From assembly GCA_018524725.1 (NCBI GenBank), contig JAEUWP010000091.1, positions 1 to 64,000 on the forward strand: a DNA stretch of 64,000 nt, read 5' to 3'. This DNA is from Podaxis mareebaensis (taxonomy: Eukaryota; Basidiomycota; Agaricomycetes; Agaricales; Agaricaceae). The translations under genes and the position numbers were made by a program. The first letter of the stretch is position 1. The number at the start of each line of letters is the position of its first letter. The notes below the pieces were generated by a model. It worked only from the letters and a program-made list of their open reading frames with translations, did no database searches and was not told the origin of the DNA. This document shows positions 49,831-61,400 of this stretch, one piece after another.

Positions 49831-51001
49831 GGGTGTCGGTTTGGTTTTGTTGGGGAATGCTGTTCTTTGTGGCGGCTTTGGCTGTGGTTCTTTGTGGTTG
49901 CTGTTGTGACTTTCCTTCGGGGGTTTTGTGCTTTTGGGGTGCAGTGTCTTTGCTTATGGTATTGTGTTGGCGTTGTGGTTGTGGTTTTGGGGTTCATGGT
50001 TATTTGCGATTTTCGAGTCATGTTGTCTTTTTCTTCTTACTCATATCGTATCGTTCGTTGAGTCCTCTGCTCAATTGTATTTTCGTTTCTTTCCTCACTT
50101 TCTTCTCTTCCCTCCTCTCATTTATTACTCGTTCAAGTTCACGACAACTATGGCACATGGAGGCTTATCTAGTCTTTCCCATTCACGCTCCTTTACTTTA
50201 ATTCATGGGTTTTTATCTCCTATCGTGCGCACTTGCCTTTCCTTATCCCTTCTTGGTTGCTGTGGGCACCTAGGCAAATACGAAACCTTTTTTTTTACTC
50301 TTCTTCCGTCCTCTGATCCCGTTCTTGGCACTTACTCGTCTTCCGCGTGGTCTCCTTGCCTTTTACCCGTGACCATCTCTCCTCTCCTCGTGTGCACACT
50401 TCATCCCACGTCCCTCCACTCCTCCCTCCGACCACCCTTTCCACTCATCTACCCACATTCAATTTACTCCAGGAAATGGCTTCGTTCCCCATACCCTCCA
50501 TCCTCATACTCCTTTACCTTGCAAGTTTTCCCTTCGCTTTCCTCTGTTCCTTTCGTCTTTCGCAAGGTTGTACTATTACTAATTGCAATTCATATGCAAG
50601 GCTCCTGGTTTTTCTCATCCTCCTCTTCCCTCGCTCTTCAAAACGGTCTCTCACTTCGTTCTCGTTCATCTTTGTCCCATGTTTAGGTCGTTTCGATTCC
50701 CTATTTCGCATTAGCTTCCTGTCTATCGTTGATCTTTCGCCCCGTCCCCCCCTTCTCTTGCCGTGGTATTGGGATAGTCCTGTGTTCCCCGTCCATCCTG
50801 CATCACACCATACATCGTCCACTGACAGCTCAAAAGAACTCCCGTACATAGGCTCGAGTCAACAATTCGCATTTCCAGAATAACTATTCTCTTCGTGCCC
50901 TCCAGGGCGATAACCTACTGTTACATTCGAATATGGTATTCAAAATACATTGTCCCATCCCTCTCTTTTTTCTCCCTGCGTGTATCCGTGCATGAAGCAA
51001 T
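49831..51001. other. Pyrimidine-rich region, no gene recognised
   Basis: About 1.2 kb between the convergent ends of the CaaX protein gene and the M64 peptidase gene. The plus strand is strongly C/T-rich, which leaves long frames open (for example 49928-50686) that encode only Ser/Leu/Phe-rich sequence. It probably contains the two 3' untranslated regions. Confidence 0.5.
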
Positions 51002-53303
51002 TCAGAAGGTTTCACGACAACGCCTCGTGACATCGTGCCGCAATCTCGATTTCAGTAGCCCCTCCTTATCAACACGCACCTCGTCCGTGGAGAATTCGAC
51101 GGAAATGGTGTATTGCCCAATCGAGTCTTTATCATCCATACTGATATACGTTTTGTTCGCAAACTCGTCAATGGTAACGCCGTCTTTCTCCCATATAATG
51201 GTATATGCCTCGCTATTAATTGGTTCATCCTCGCCATCACGGAACTGGGCGAGGGGCACGAGGTCCAGATTGAGTGTCTTTGTCCATGCGCCTGACAGGT
51301 TCTCGCGAGTGCAGGATTCGGTGAGGTTGTCGATGAGGTTGACGCGTTTGAGAAGGGAGAGCCAAAGGCCTTCGATGCAGACTTTACAAAAGTTGGGTGT
51401 GGTGACGACTCGCATCAGGCAGTCCTCATTTGTGGGTCGGTAAGAGGTTTCGTTCTTATCCGAGAATCTGAAGGTCCATATGATGAGTAGAGTGCGGGGG
51501 ATGGGGGGTTTGTGTTTGTGTTTACGTACGTTGGGTAGAGGCTGTAATGCCCTGGTGTGGAGATGAACCTTGCATGGTATGAATACAAGGAAGCGCTCGC
51601 AGTGGAGGAAAAGCGTACTCAGACTCGTCACCGAACTCTAGAATTTCCGCACTGCACAACTGTGCAACACCCTCTCTCTCCTTGTTGACAAGTGTGAATC
51701 GGAGCTCATGCTCACCACCACTCAATCCCCCATCACAATGGATATCATAATGCCACCTATCCAAACCGAGTCCCTTCTTTGGCACCCATTCTAAGTCCAC
51801 TCCGTCAAGCTCGACACGCAAGTCCGAAGCTTCTGGCAAGCCGGAGAGAGAAAATCGGACGAGATGTCGGGAATACGTCCCGGAGGACGTGAAGTTGATG
51901 GACCAGGATTGGGAGGTGTTGAGAAGCGTCCAAGGGTATATCTGCATAGGCATCACAGAACGCTCAACTCGAGCCTCCGAGAAATCGGACTTGGGTGTGG
52001 AAGCGGAATCGAGATCATCGTGTGCGGTGTCTGCGTTTGAAATGGATAGCCAGTGAGCCCACGGAATGGGTTCGGAAGCATTATGGGCTGCATTAACGCC
52101 GAAATAAGCGAACCCTCCGTCGTATTCCTCACCGACTTCAATTATGGAATGGCCTAGTTCGTGGCGGAGAACGAGAGGCCCGTTCAGGATGGACGAGGTG
52201 ATCACCCTGGCATGGGACGTTGATCAGCGCCCTAAATCTCGATGAAGTCATATCAAGAACGTACGTGAATTCACCGCCCAGGCCTATCGGAAACGAATAG
52301 GATCAATAAACCATGCGAATACGCTCAAGCGCAGCGTGTTACGCAGAGACCTACCTCCGTACAATGGATCATTGCCTGCAGAAAAGGTCAAATCGTTCCA
52401 TTTCTCACCATATTTTTAGAACATACCCAATAATATCGGATAGTCACATTGATCTTGCATAGAGTCGCACGCGGCATGAGCGACTTCGGGTTTGTCGTAG
52501 TAGACAGCTCTCAACTCCGTGCCATCGCGGTAAAGCCCAAAGGGTGTACTGGCCAACTGATCAATATCCTTGTTTCTGTCTGGAAACCCGAATATTGTGG
52601 CCTACTTTTTGGGAACACCACCAACGCCGATCCCACTCTATCGATGTACATATAAGGATCATGGCAAACGGGGAAAAGAATGCAACCCACTTCTTCACTT
52701 GGGGTAAATGCTCCCCAAAAGTTGAGGAGTGGCTTGACAGTGTAAAACGTCTGGTTCTGTGAAACATCGTTCGCGAGCCGTCCCGCGTCGGCGAAGAATT
52801 TGTCCGACTCGTTGATAGTATCTACATTGAATTGAGCTGACGGAATATCGGAAGGTGGGAGGTGATAACACTACATACATCCGTCGGAGAAGAAGACCAA
52901 GTCAACCCTGTTTTCTGCAGGTCCGGAGACAATGAGCGGCCGGATATCCAGAGGGGGACTTGGCACCTAATTTACTCAATGAGTCTGCTCCGATGTCAAA
53001 ACTTCAGGAGGACAGCATTTGACAGACAGAAACGAGACGCGAAGAGTCCTCGGAATGGCGGTCGAGGGCGGTGAGAGGTCCGTGCATAGCGCAAGCTCCT
53101 TCCGAGAGGTGTCTTCCTTTCGCCACTGGGATAGCCATTGGTCGTTGGGCCGTCATACCCGCTGCATCGTTCCATGCATCTCCGAAGAAAGCTGACAATA
53201 CAAATGACAAGGTTCATAGCCCAGTTTAAGTAGACAACATGTGGCCGAACGCACCGGAAGCACCGAGACCTAAGAGCAAAAGGACGGCGACGCGACTTGG
53301 CAT
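51002..53303 (-). CDS. Secreted IgA peptidase M64-type metallopeptidase
   Basis: This is a predicted secreted zinc metallopeptidase of MEROPS family M64. The start MPSRVAVLLLLGLGASG is a clear signal peptide. Spliced segments read LIVSGPAENRVDLVFFSDG, FFADAGRLANDVSQNQTFY, VKPLLNFWGAFTPSEE, FGLYRDGTELRAVYYDKPEV and CDSMQDQCDYPILLGNDPL. The active site is VLRHELGHSIIEVGEEYDGG with the zinc-binding HELGH. A C-terminal beta-rich region follows, with NFCKVCIEGLWLSLLKRVN and a basic end. About six short introns are present; the one at the signal peptide joins ASA to FFGDAWNDAAG. Family M64 is named for a bacterial enzyme that cuts immunoglobulin A. In a saprotrophic fungus the substrate is unknown. 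Confidence 0.87.
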
Positions 53304-54075
53304 TGCGACAAGTACACAGTCGATGAGATGTAACAATGTCTATTGTGCTCAGTGATGAGTTTCCCGTTGAAGATTCCCACAGACAGTGGGAACGGTCCGT
53401 ACGCCTGCTTCTGGGGCCCGGCACAAGGGACCAGAGACTTGCCCTGCACTTTCTTCACGAGATATGACAATGTTTCTGCGACACTGATTGGTCCAAAACC
53501 ATTGAAATCCTGTCAGCAGCTACTATCGACTTTCCTTGACTTGCAACCTACCATTCGTAAAAAGATATGATCGCTTTCGGATACCAAAGGATTTATACCT
53601 TCACCAAGTATCCGCTGCCACATTCCTGACTTCGCTGACCGCCCTCTGGTCCACTCCTCCCGCAGCTTCGGGCACGTTTTGTCCTAGACCGCTATCGTTG
53701 TCATTCAACCGACGGACCTCGAAGCCAATTGCTGGGCTCAGATCCAGCGAGGTCTCTACCGCGGTAATGGACAATCTGCTCATTTAAAAGAGCCCCGAAC
53801 GACAACTCGGATTCAGGTAGTTGCGATCTAGAGGAATAAGAAAGCCACTGGCAGCCGAAGTCATCCACTTCAGTGAGCACTAAATCCGTCGTACATAACC
53901 GTTTGTTAACGTTAATTCCCAAGGTCGTGGTTCCAGCGCCTATGTGCAGACGCCTATGAGAAGTTGACCTAACGTCTGGGCAAATCAACTCCGGCCACAC
54001 ACGCATGTTAGGTATGCTGTAAGAAGCTACAGCCTCGTGCACCTCCCCAACTGCGGTCCTCACTCTCCTACGACC
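53304..54075. promoter_or_regulatory. Divergent M64 peptidase / RBR copy 1 promoter region
   Basis: The region between divergent start codons. From about 53928 on, it is similar to the upstream regions of copies 2 (from about 58330) and 3 (from about 63395), with shared pieces such as CAGACGCCTA or CAGACGCTGA and GGTATGCTGTAAGA or GCTATGCTGTAAGA. The promoter was therefore duplicated with the genes. Confidence 0.55.
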
Positions 54076-57000
54076 ATGGTCCTTGAAGTATCCGAGGACG
54101 ACTCCCGCGAAGCCTGCAGGCTAAATTTACAAGGCAGCCGTCGATCTGGTACCAACTGCGATTGCCTTCAAGAGGTCAGACTCAACCAGGTGTGCATGCG
54201 GATTTTTCCAATTTGCGTTTTGGATTAGGCTGACGGCCTTGGCTCGGAAGGCACTTGACGCAAAGGACAATAAAGAGAATGGCACCAACAGGGAGCCGGA
54301 ACTCCTCCAGCCGCTGATCACATCGTGTGTCTCCTCCTCTCGAGTGCCAGCAACCTCTTGGCGACTGACCGCCACTTAGCACCTCAACAGTACCCCGAAC
54401 AACTGTTACGCCGCGAATTGGTGACTCTCCGGTCAGAATTATCCAAAGATCCAACGAGTATTGCCGGATGTGGCAATCCAAGAGCTGTACATGGGGAAAT
54501 AAGTGCCCTTTCCGGCATGAAACCAAGGTAATTTCGACTGTCCAATAACAACACTGATTTGTTCATTAACACGTTACAGGCCACATCTGAACCCCCAGCC
54601 CGACGTGGAGTTAGTGTATCCTTAACTAACTCAGGAAATCCTGAACTCTTAAATCCTGTTCGTGCGACGAGCCATGCCCGGGCAGTCACGTCTTCCACTC
54701 CCTTCCCTCCACCTACAACCGCAACCCTAAACCAGGTTCGAAATCGTCTGGAGATACTTGGCCACACCAAATACCAGGTCAATACTGCTCGTCTGGCAGG
54801 GGAACGGGAAGAAGCCGCTCACAAAAAACAAGAAGAGGCTGTCCGCTGCGAGAGGCAATTGCAGTTGGCCAGGCAGAGGGAACCGGGGAAGAAAAAGATA
54901 GCCCGACGTCGAAAACAAGAACAAAAATGGGCAGAGGAGGCGGTTATGACCATCCAACGAGTCGTTCTCAGCTGCTTTGTTAGGTTCGGGGCTGGGTTGG
55001 CAATCCAATGCGTCGTGTGTGGGTTCGAAATATCCAAGGTCCTGGTCAAGAACATTCCCGGGAATGCCAAGGAGTGCGAAATCGTGGAGCTCTTCACCCA
55101 ACGTGGAATCAACGAACAGGACTTCATAGTTCTGGAAGTCGAGTCTGGTTGTCAACAGGCAACTGTCTTGGGGAAAGCCACAGATATGGAGGATGTTGCT
55201 CTCGAGTTGAATGGCATGGAATTTTATGGTAGGACCCTCGAGTTCGTGGTCTGCGAGTGGTCTCCTGCGGGCCACACGACGGATTCTCTGGTTCGCGACT
55301 CGCATCACCTCACTATTTCCTGGTGTACGCGACTCCTCACAATGGTGGCTCGTTATCCTCATCTCGATGCTCGGGAGGTATCGCAAAGGGCGAGGGACCT
55401 CGATGGTCAGCTTTGGAATGGTCAGCGGGTTAGAGCGGAATGTGAGGAGGACCGTGGACTTCTTGTCTCCGGTGATGATTATATTCCGCCGAGCCGGAAA
55501 GTCAGGATCTCTAGAATACCAGTTGGGACTACTGTGGCAGAGATCCAGGCTTTGGCTGGTACCCAGAATATCGAACCCTGTGTTAATGCCTTAACATATA
55601 CATCCAATGAAGTTTTCACCGTACTAAACGCTCATCTTCGCGGTTCGCCCAACCCCACACTCCGCACCTTCACCCTCGAAAATTCTCCACGAGCTGATTC
55701 TGCCTCTGCCAAAGCGACCTTTACGTCTTGGGAAGGGGCAAAGTCGGCGTACGATGCTCTGAACGGAAGGGCCTTCAGTCGCAACTTTCCGCCATTGCAA
55801 CTCCTCTTGTCCGATCCATACAGCTTCGTTCTGGCCCTCGATGAAAAGCAATACAATGCACAAAAACACCAGTGGGCAGAGCTATGTAGCGAGAAGGATA
55901 AGGAAATCACTATCCAGACAACAACGGTCGATCGAGCCTGGGACGGACGAAAGGCTATTGTTGCCTTATCTGGTCACGACAAGAAGGTAGTAGGCGCCCT
56001 GAAGGTTCGCATTGAAAGTATGACCGCGGGTCAGAAGCTTGATAGCACCTTTTGGCATCCCACATTCAAGTCTGTCAAGGGCAAGGAATTCCTCGACGGT
56101 CTATATGACATGACTGGCGCTTGTGTTCACGCTGACGAGAAGTGTGACTGCGTCGTGATATCCGGCAAGACCGAAGCGATAGAAGCCGCTAAAGTCCACC
56201 TCCGCGAAGAAGTCGAACGTCTTTCAGCAGAGCAGTGGACTATTCCGTTTGATCGCCGAGCGCTGGATTTCTTCGTGCGAGAAGGGCTGGCAAGGATGAA
56301 GGGGCTTCTTGGAGAGATGAATATCTCACTCGACGTGCAGGCATGTCAGCTCGTGCTCCGCGAGGTGGATCCCGAAGAAGCTAGGCATCACTTCAGGCAA
56401 CTTATGGACATGTTTGAACACCACGACATTACACCGACCACCACCTCCCACAAAACTTTGTGTCCGGTCTGCCATGACACTATCTCGCAACCAATCCAGA
56501 TCGGTTGCAAGCATATATACTGTATATCCTGCCTTCGTCACTACATCCTTTCAGCTCTCAACGCCCACGACTTCCCATTAAAATGTGTGAGTAGCAATGC
56601 GAATTGCAACCAACCCCTCTCGCTGCCTCTGATCAAGCAATTTTTACCTCCTCATCGTCTCGAGCGGTTAATGGAAGCCGCGCTCACCTCTTATATCTTC
56701 AAAAATCCCAAGACATTTAGGTACTGCAGCACGCCAGGCTGCTCCCAAGTGTATCGCGTCACATCTTCGCCGCAAGAGTTTCAATGTCCCTCGTGCTCCT
56801 CTGAAATCTGCACAGCATGTCATCATGAGAGCCACATCGGAGCAACTTGTGCAGAGATGCGAGCTCGCAAGGGTTCGAGAGAACAGGAACATTTATTGGA
56901 AGCTTGGGCGACGAGTAACAATGTCAAGAGGTGCCCTTCCTGTTGCAGCTGGGTCGAGAACAGTGGGGGTTCCAACCACGTGTTATGCAAATGTGGGATT

Positions 57001-58062
57001 CACATTTGTTGGATCTGTATGGGTGCCTTGGATGCGGGTCGTGCGTACCTTCACATGTCCGAAGTCCACGGCAAATGCAATGCAGATCCAAAGTCGAAGA
57101 CGGAAGCAAAGATGAAGGTAAAGGTGAAGGCAGAGGTGAAGATGAAGGTAGAGGCAAAGGCAAAGGCAAAGGCAAAGGCAAAGGCAAAGGCAAACGCGGA
57201 GGCAAAGGCGAGAGTGAAGGCAGAGGCAAGGGCAGAGGCGGAGGCAAAGGTGAAAGCAGAGAAAGAGGCAAAGGCAAAGGCAGAGAGAGAGGCAAAGACA
57301 AAAGCAGAGAGAGGGGCGAAGGTGAAGGCGAGGGCAGAGAGAGAGGCAAAGGCGAGGGCAGAGGGAGAGGCGGAGGCGGAGGCAGAAGTAGAGGCAGAGG
57401 CAGAGACAGAGACAGAGACAGAGACAGAGGCAAAGGTGAAAGTGGTGCAAGAGGCAAAGGCAGAGGCAGAGGCGGAGGAAGAGGCAAAGGTGAAAGCGGA
57501 GAAAGAAGAAAAGGCAAAGGTGGAGGCGGGGACAGGCCCAAAGGCAAAGGTGGAGGCGGAGACAGGCCCAAAGGCAAAGGTAGAGGCGGAGACAGGCCCA
57601 AAGGCGGAGACGGAAGTGAAGGTGAAGGTGAACGCGAGCCAGGAAAACTACTCACAGCCCCGCGACCGGATTCCAGGCGTCATGAAAACGGCGGGCGGAC
57701 CAGCAGCCGTTGTAGATCGGACGGCAGAACTTCATGATATCAAACTACATCACACGAAGCATGCACAACCTGCTTTCCACCTTCGTATTGCTCGGGCTGT
57801 TCAAAAGAGCTGCCACACACTTGCCCGGCCATTGCCTGTTGCAGTGGATCCACAAACAGACCAAGAAGAGCGGGTAAGGCAGGAGCAGCTATGGCAGGAG
57901 GTTCGCAGGCAGCGGGAGGCGGAGGAAGCAGAGAGGCAGCGCGGGGAAGCTGAAGAACAAAGGCAAGAGATGGCGTGCCGAGTCATGCTGGAAACACTTT
58001 TACGAGAGGAAGCGCGTCGGCGCGAAGCAGAAGAGAAAAGTAGTCAGTGTACGATCATGTAG
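54076..58062 (+). CDS. CCCH / RRM-like / RBR protein with CaaX box, array copy 1
   Basis: This paralog-array protein has exons 54076-54174, 54251-54324, 54380-54527 and 54580-58062, 1267 residues. Exon 1 holds a decayed CCCH finger (EACRLNLQGSRRSGTNC). Exon 3 has an intact one (CRMWQSKSCTWGNKCPFRH). An RRM-like domain (about 256-335) starts FEISKVLVKNIPGNAKECE, and a KH-like region follows near 560-720. RING1 (CPVCHDTISQPIQIGCKHIY), IBR (FRYCSTPGCSQVY, CPSCSSEICTACHHESH) and RING2 (CPSCCSWVENSGGSNHVLC, then KCGIHICWICMG) form an RBR ubiquitin-ligase module. The RING2 catalytic-cysteine position is Ser (GGSNH), so transthiolation should fail. A KAK/EAE low-complexity stretch spans about 944-1128. 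A charged coil and CTIM, a CaaX box, end the protein. RNA binding and membrane anchoring are inferred from motifs. The CCCH-RRM-RBR order resembles the helicase-free C-terminus of DEAH11/12-type proteins. Confidence 0.85.
57088..57640. repeat. Hexanucleotide-type coding repeat in RBR copy 1
   Basis: About 550 bases of purine-rich repeats built from GGCAAA, GGCAGA and GAGGCG-like hexamers, plus a 33-base GGGACAGGCCCAAAGGCAAA-type unit near the end. In the gene's frame it encodes Lys/Ala/Glu repeats. The +2 frame encodes Gly/Lys/Arg repeats, and minus frames encode Leu/Pro or Cys/Leu repeats, all free of stops. It is absent from copy 2. Confidence 0.9.
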
Positions 58063-58463
58063 GAGGATTTGCAAGATTTAAGTGTTATGGTTGATGGGCA
58101 TCGGCCTCAATGTATAGTGTCATTCCCTCCACCTTCTAGTAGGTAATGTCATAATGGACACTACTTTTGATGATACAAATGATATCTCACTCTGATAATA
58201 CCTCTGAACTATGCAATCTTCGTACGATTAACTACGCCCAAGGAACAGGGATGCCACAGATGGCCGAAAGACCTGATTCCATGCGCATCAGATCTATTTT
58301 TAACATTCACTGAGGCGTTTTTCACAAGGTTGCAGTTCCAGTGTCTACTCACAGACGCCTACTTGAAGCCGCGCTAACTGGTCAAGTCAGTATCCGTTCA
58401 CACGCAATTGTGGGTACGTTGACAGGCGCCAGAACGTCAGATGGTCCTTATTCCTCTACATCA
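58063..58463. other. Spacer between RBR copies 1 and 2
   Basis: This 401-bp spacer contains the 3' region of copy 1 and, from about 58330, promoter sequence similar to that before copies 1 and 3. Confidence 0.5.
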
Positions 58464-61400
58464 ATGGTTCTCGGGGCGTCCAAGGACAATCCACAGGAAG
58501 ACTGTGGGCTGTATACACGAGGCGATTATAGGTCGAACACCAAGCCTAAGTCTGTGAGTATACGCGTTGCTCCCAGTTTGTGCTTGTGGTTGGGCTGACA
58601 GCTCTGAAGGCCTCCGGCGCAAAGGATGATGACAATGACAATGGCAGAAGACATGAATCCCTCGACCCGTCAAACACACCGTATGCCTCCTCTTCTTGGA
58701 TATAGGCAGACCTCTCAATCATCATTTAGTGCCCCAATACCCCAAGCAATTGCTACGTCAAAGGCTGGTGACTCTCCAGTTAGAACTATTCAGAGGTCTG
58801 GCGAGACTTGTCGGATGTGGCAATCCAAGGGCTGTAAGTGGGGAGATAAATGTTCCTATCGACACGAAATCAAGGTATATAACTTTGGTTGTCTGGGATA
58901 ATAATAATTCGCTCATTGGGACTTCGTTGTAGGTCACTTCACTTTCACCCCGAGACGGGGGCGATATATCCTCTACTGACTGCGGAAATATTAAGCCCCT
59001 GAGTTCGGCTCGTGCAAAGAACGATACCCGATCCTCAGAAGTCAATGTCGGCAACTCTGCTGCTCGAAGTAGAAAACAGAAGCGCCGACAGGAAGGCAAT
59101 AGAAAAGCTGTGTCTTCCACTTCCCTTCCTCCTACAACCGTTGCTCTGGACCAAGCACAAGTATGTGCAGAGACACTTCAACGTGTCAAGGAGCAAGCAA
59201 AGACTGCTCGGCTGGCAAGGGAACAAGAAGCTGCTTGCGATGAACAAGAGGAAACCGTCCACTTGACCAAGGACCAGGAGGAGGTTCACTCGGCGGGAGA
59301 ACGAGAAGAGGCTGCCCGCTTAGCAAGGGAACAGGAGGACCGCCTGGCAAGGGAGCGAGAGGAGCGTCTAGCAAGGGAACGGGAAGAGGCTGCCCGCCTG
59401 CTAAGGGAGCAGGAGGAGCTCCTGGCGAAGGAACGGGAGGAGGCTGCCCGCCTAGCAAGGGAACGGGAGGAGGCTGCACGTCTGATAAGGGAACAAGAAG
59501 AGCTCTTGGCAAAGGAACGGGAGAAGGCTGCCCGCCTGGCAAGGGAACGGGAGAAGGCTGCCCGACTGATAAGGGAACGGGAGGAGCTCCTGGTAAAAGA
59601 ACAGGAGAAGGCTGCCCGCCTGGCAAGGGAGCAGGAGGAGGCTGCCCGCCTAACAAGGGAACGGGAGGAGGCCGCACGCTTAACAAGGGAACGGGAGGAG
59701 GCCACACGCTTAGCAAGAGAACGGAAGGAGGCCGCACGCTTAGCAAGGGAACGGGAGGAGCGTCTAGCGAGGGAGCGGGAGGAGCGTCTGGCAAGGGAGC
59801 GGGAGGAGCGTCTTGCAAGGGAGCGGGAGGAGCGTCTGGCGAGGGAGTGGGAGGAGCGTCTGGCAAGGGAACGAGAGGAGCGCCTGGCGAGGGAGCGGGA
59901 GGAGCGTCTGGCAAGGGAACGAGAGGAGCGCCTGGCGAGGGAGCGGGAGAATGGCCTGGCAAGAGAACGGGAGGAGCACCTGGCAAAGGAGCGGGAGGAG
60001 GCTGCTCTTCTAGCAAGGGAACGGGAGGGGGCCACACGCTTGGCAAGGGAACGGGAGGAACACCAGGAGCAGGAGGAGGCTGCCCACAAAAGGAGAGAGG
60101 AAGCAGTACGCCGAGCCAAGGATCGCTGCTGCGAGAGTCAGCCCCCATTGGCCAAGGAGAGGGAACTGAAGGAGGAGGAGAAAATAAGCCAATGCCGAAA
60201 ACAGGAACAGGAGCGGGTCGACTCCGAGGAGACAGCCACGACCATCCAGAAACTCGTTCGTAACTGTTTTATCACGCTCGGAGCTGGACTGGAAATACAC
60301 CAAATTATATGTGGATTTGAAATATCCAAAATCTTGATCAAGAATATTCCCAGGAATGCGAAGAAGTTCGAAATCGCGGAACTCTTTACTCGGCGGGGAA
60401 TCAGCGAGCAGGACTTCACGGTCCTAAAAGTCGAATCCAGCTATGAACAGGCAACTGTCCTAGGCAAAGCGGCAGATATTGAAGCTGCCGCTCTTGATAT
60501 GAATGGCATGGAGTTCCGTGGCAGGACCCTCGAGTTCATCGCCTGCGAGTGGTCTTCGGCAGGTCGCACAATGGCGCCCTTAGCTCTCAATTCACACCAC
60601 CTTACCATCTCCTGGTGTGCACCATCCCTCACAATGGTGGCTCGTTACCCTCGTCTCGGCATTTGGGAGCTGTCGCAAAAGGCGAAAGACCTCGATGGTC
60701 AGCTCTTGAATGGCCGACGCGTTGGAGCAGAGTGCGGATTTTGCGTGTCCGGCGATGATTATATTCCGTCAAGTAAGAAAGTCACGATTTCTAGAATACC
60801 AGTTGGAACTACTGTGGCGGAGGTCCAAGCATTTGCTGGTACCCAGAATGTCGAGCCCTGCTTTGACGCCCCAACTTATACACCGAATCAAGTCTTCGCC
60901 GTACTAAATGATCATCTCCGCGGTCTACCCAACTCCACCCCGCAAACCTTCTCCCTTGAAGACTCTCCGCGGGCCAATTCTATCTCCGCCAAAGCTACCT
61001 TTGCGTCTTGGGAAGAAGCGAAATCTGCATACGACGCTCTGAACGGAACGGTCCTTGTTCCCAACTTTCCGCCCTTGCATCTTCTCCTGTCCGGCCCATA
61101 CACTTTCATTCTCACTCTCGACGAAAGGCAATACAACGCACAAAGGAGCCTATGGGTCGACTTGTGCAGTCGAGAAGATAAAGAAACTGCTGTCCAGATG
61201 AAGCCCGTCGATGGAGCCCGCGAGAGACGAAAGGTCATCATTGTCTTGTCTGGTCGCAACAAGAAGGCGGTGGGTGCCTTGAAAGTTCGTATGGAAAGCA
61301 TAGCTGCGGGACAGAAGCTCGATGGCACCTTCTGGCACCCCGCGTTCAAATCTGCCAAAGGCCAGGAATTCCTTAACAATTTATATGACATCACTGGCAC

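Noticed and set aside
49928..50686. 252-residue plus-strand ORF
   Set aside because: The DNA is strongly pyrimidine-rich and the product is Ser/Leu/Phe low complexity. It lies in the 3' region of the CaaX gene.
56924..57655. Long minus-strand frame rich in Leu/Pro/Ser opposite RBR copy 1
   Set aside because: It is the complement of the purine-rich coding repeat, with no stop because of composition. The plus-strand frame has clear RBR domains.
56931..57737. Plus-strand Gly/Lys/Arg frame overlapping RBR copy 1
   Set aside because: It is the +2 frame of the hexamer repeat. The first frame continues into a conserved tail and CaaX box.
59186..60148. 320-residue minus-strand frame rich in Pro and Leu opposite RBR copy 2
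   Set aside because: It mirrors the 24-base minisatellite and has no domain or splice context of its own.
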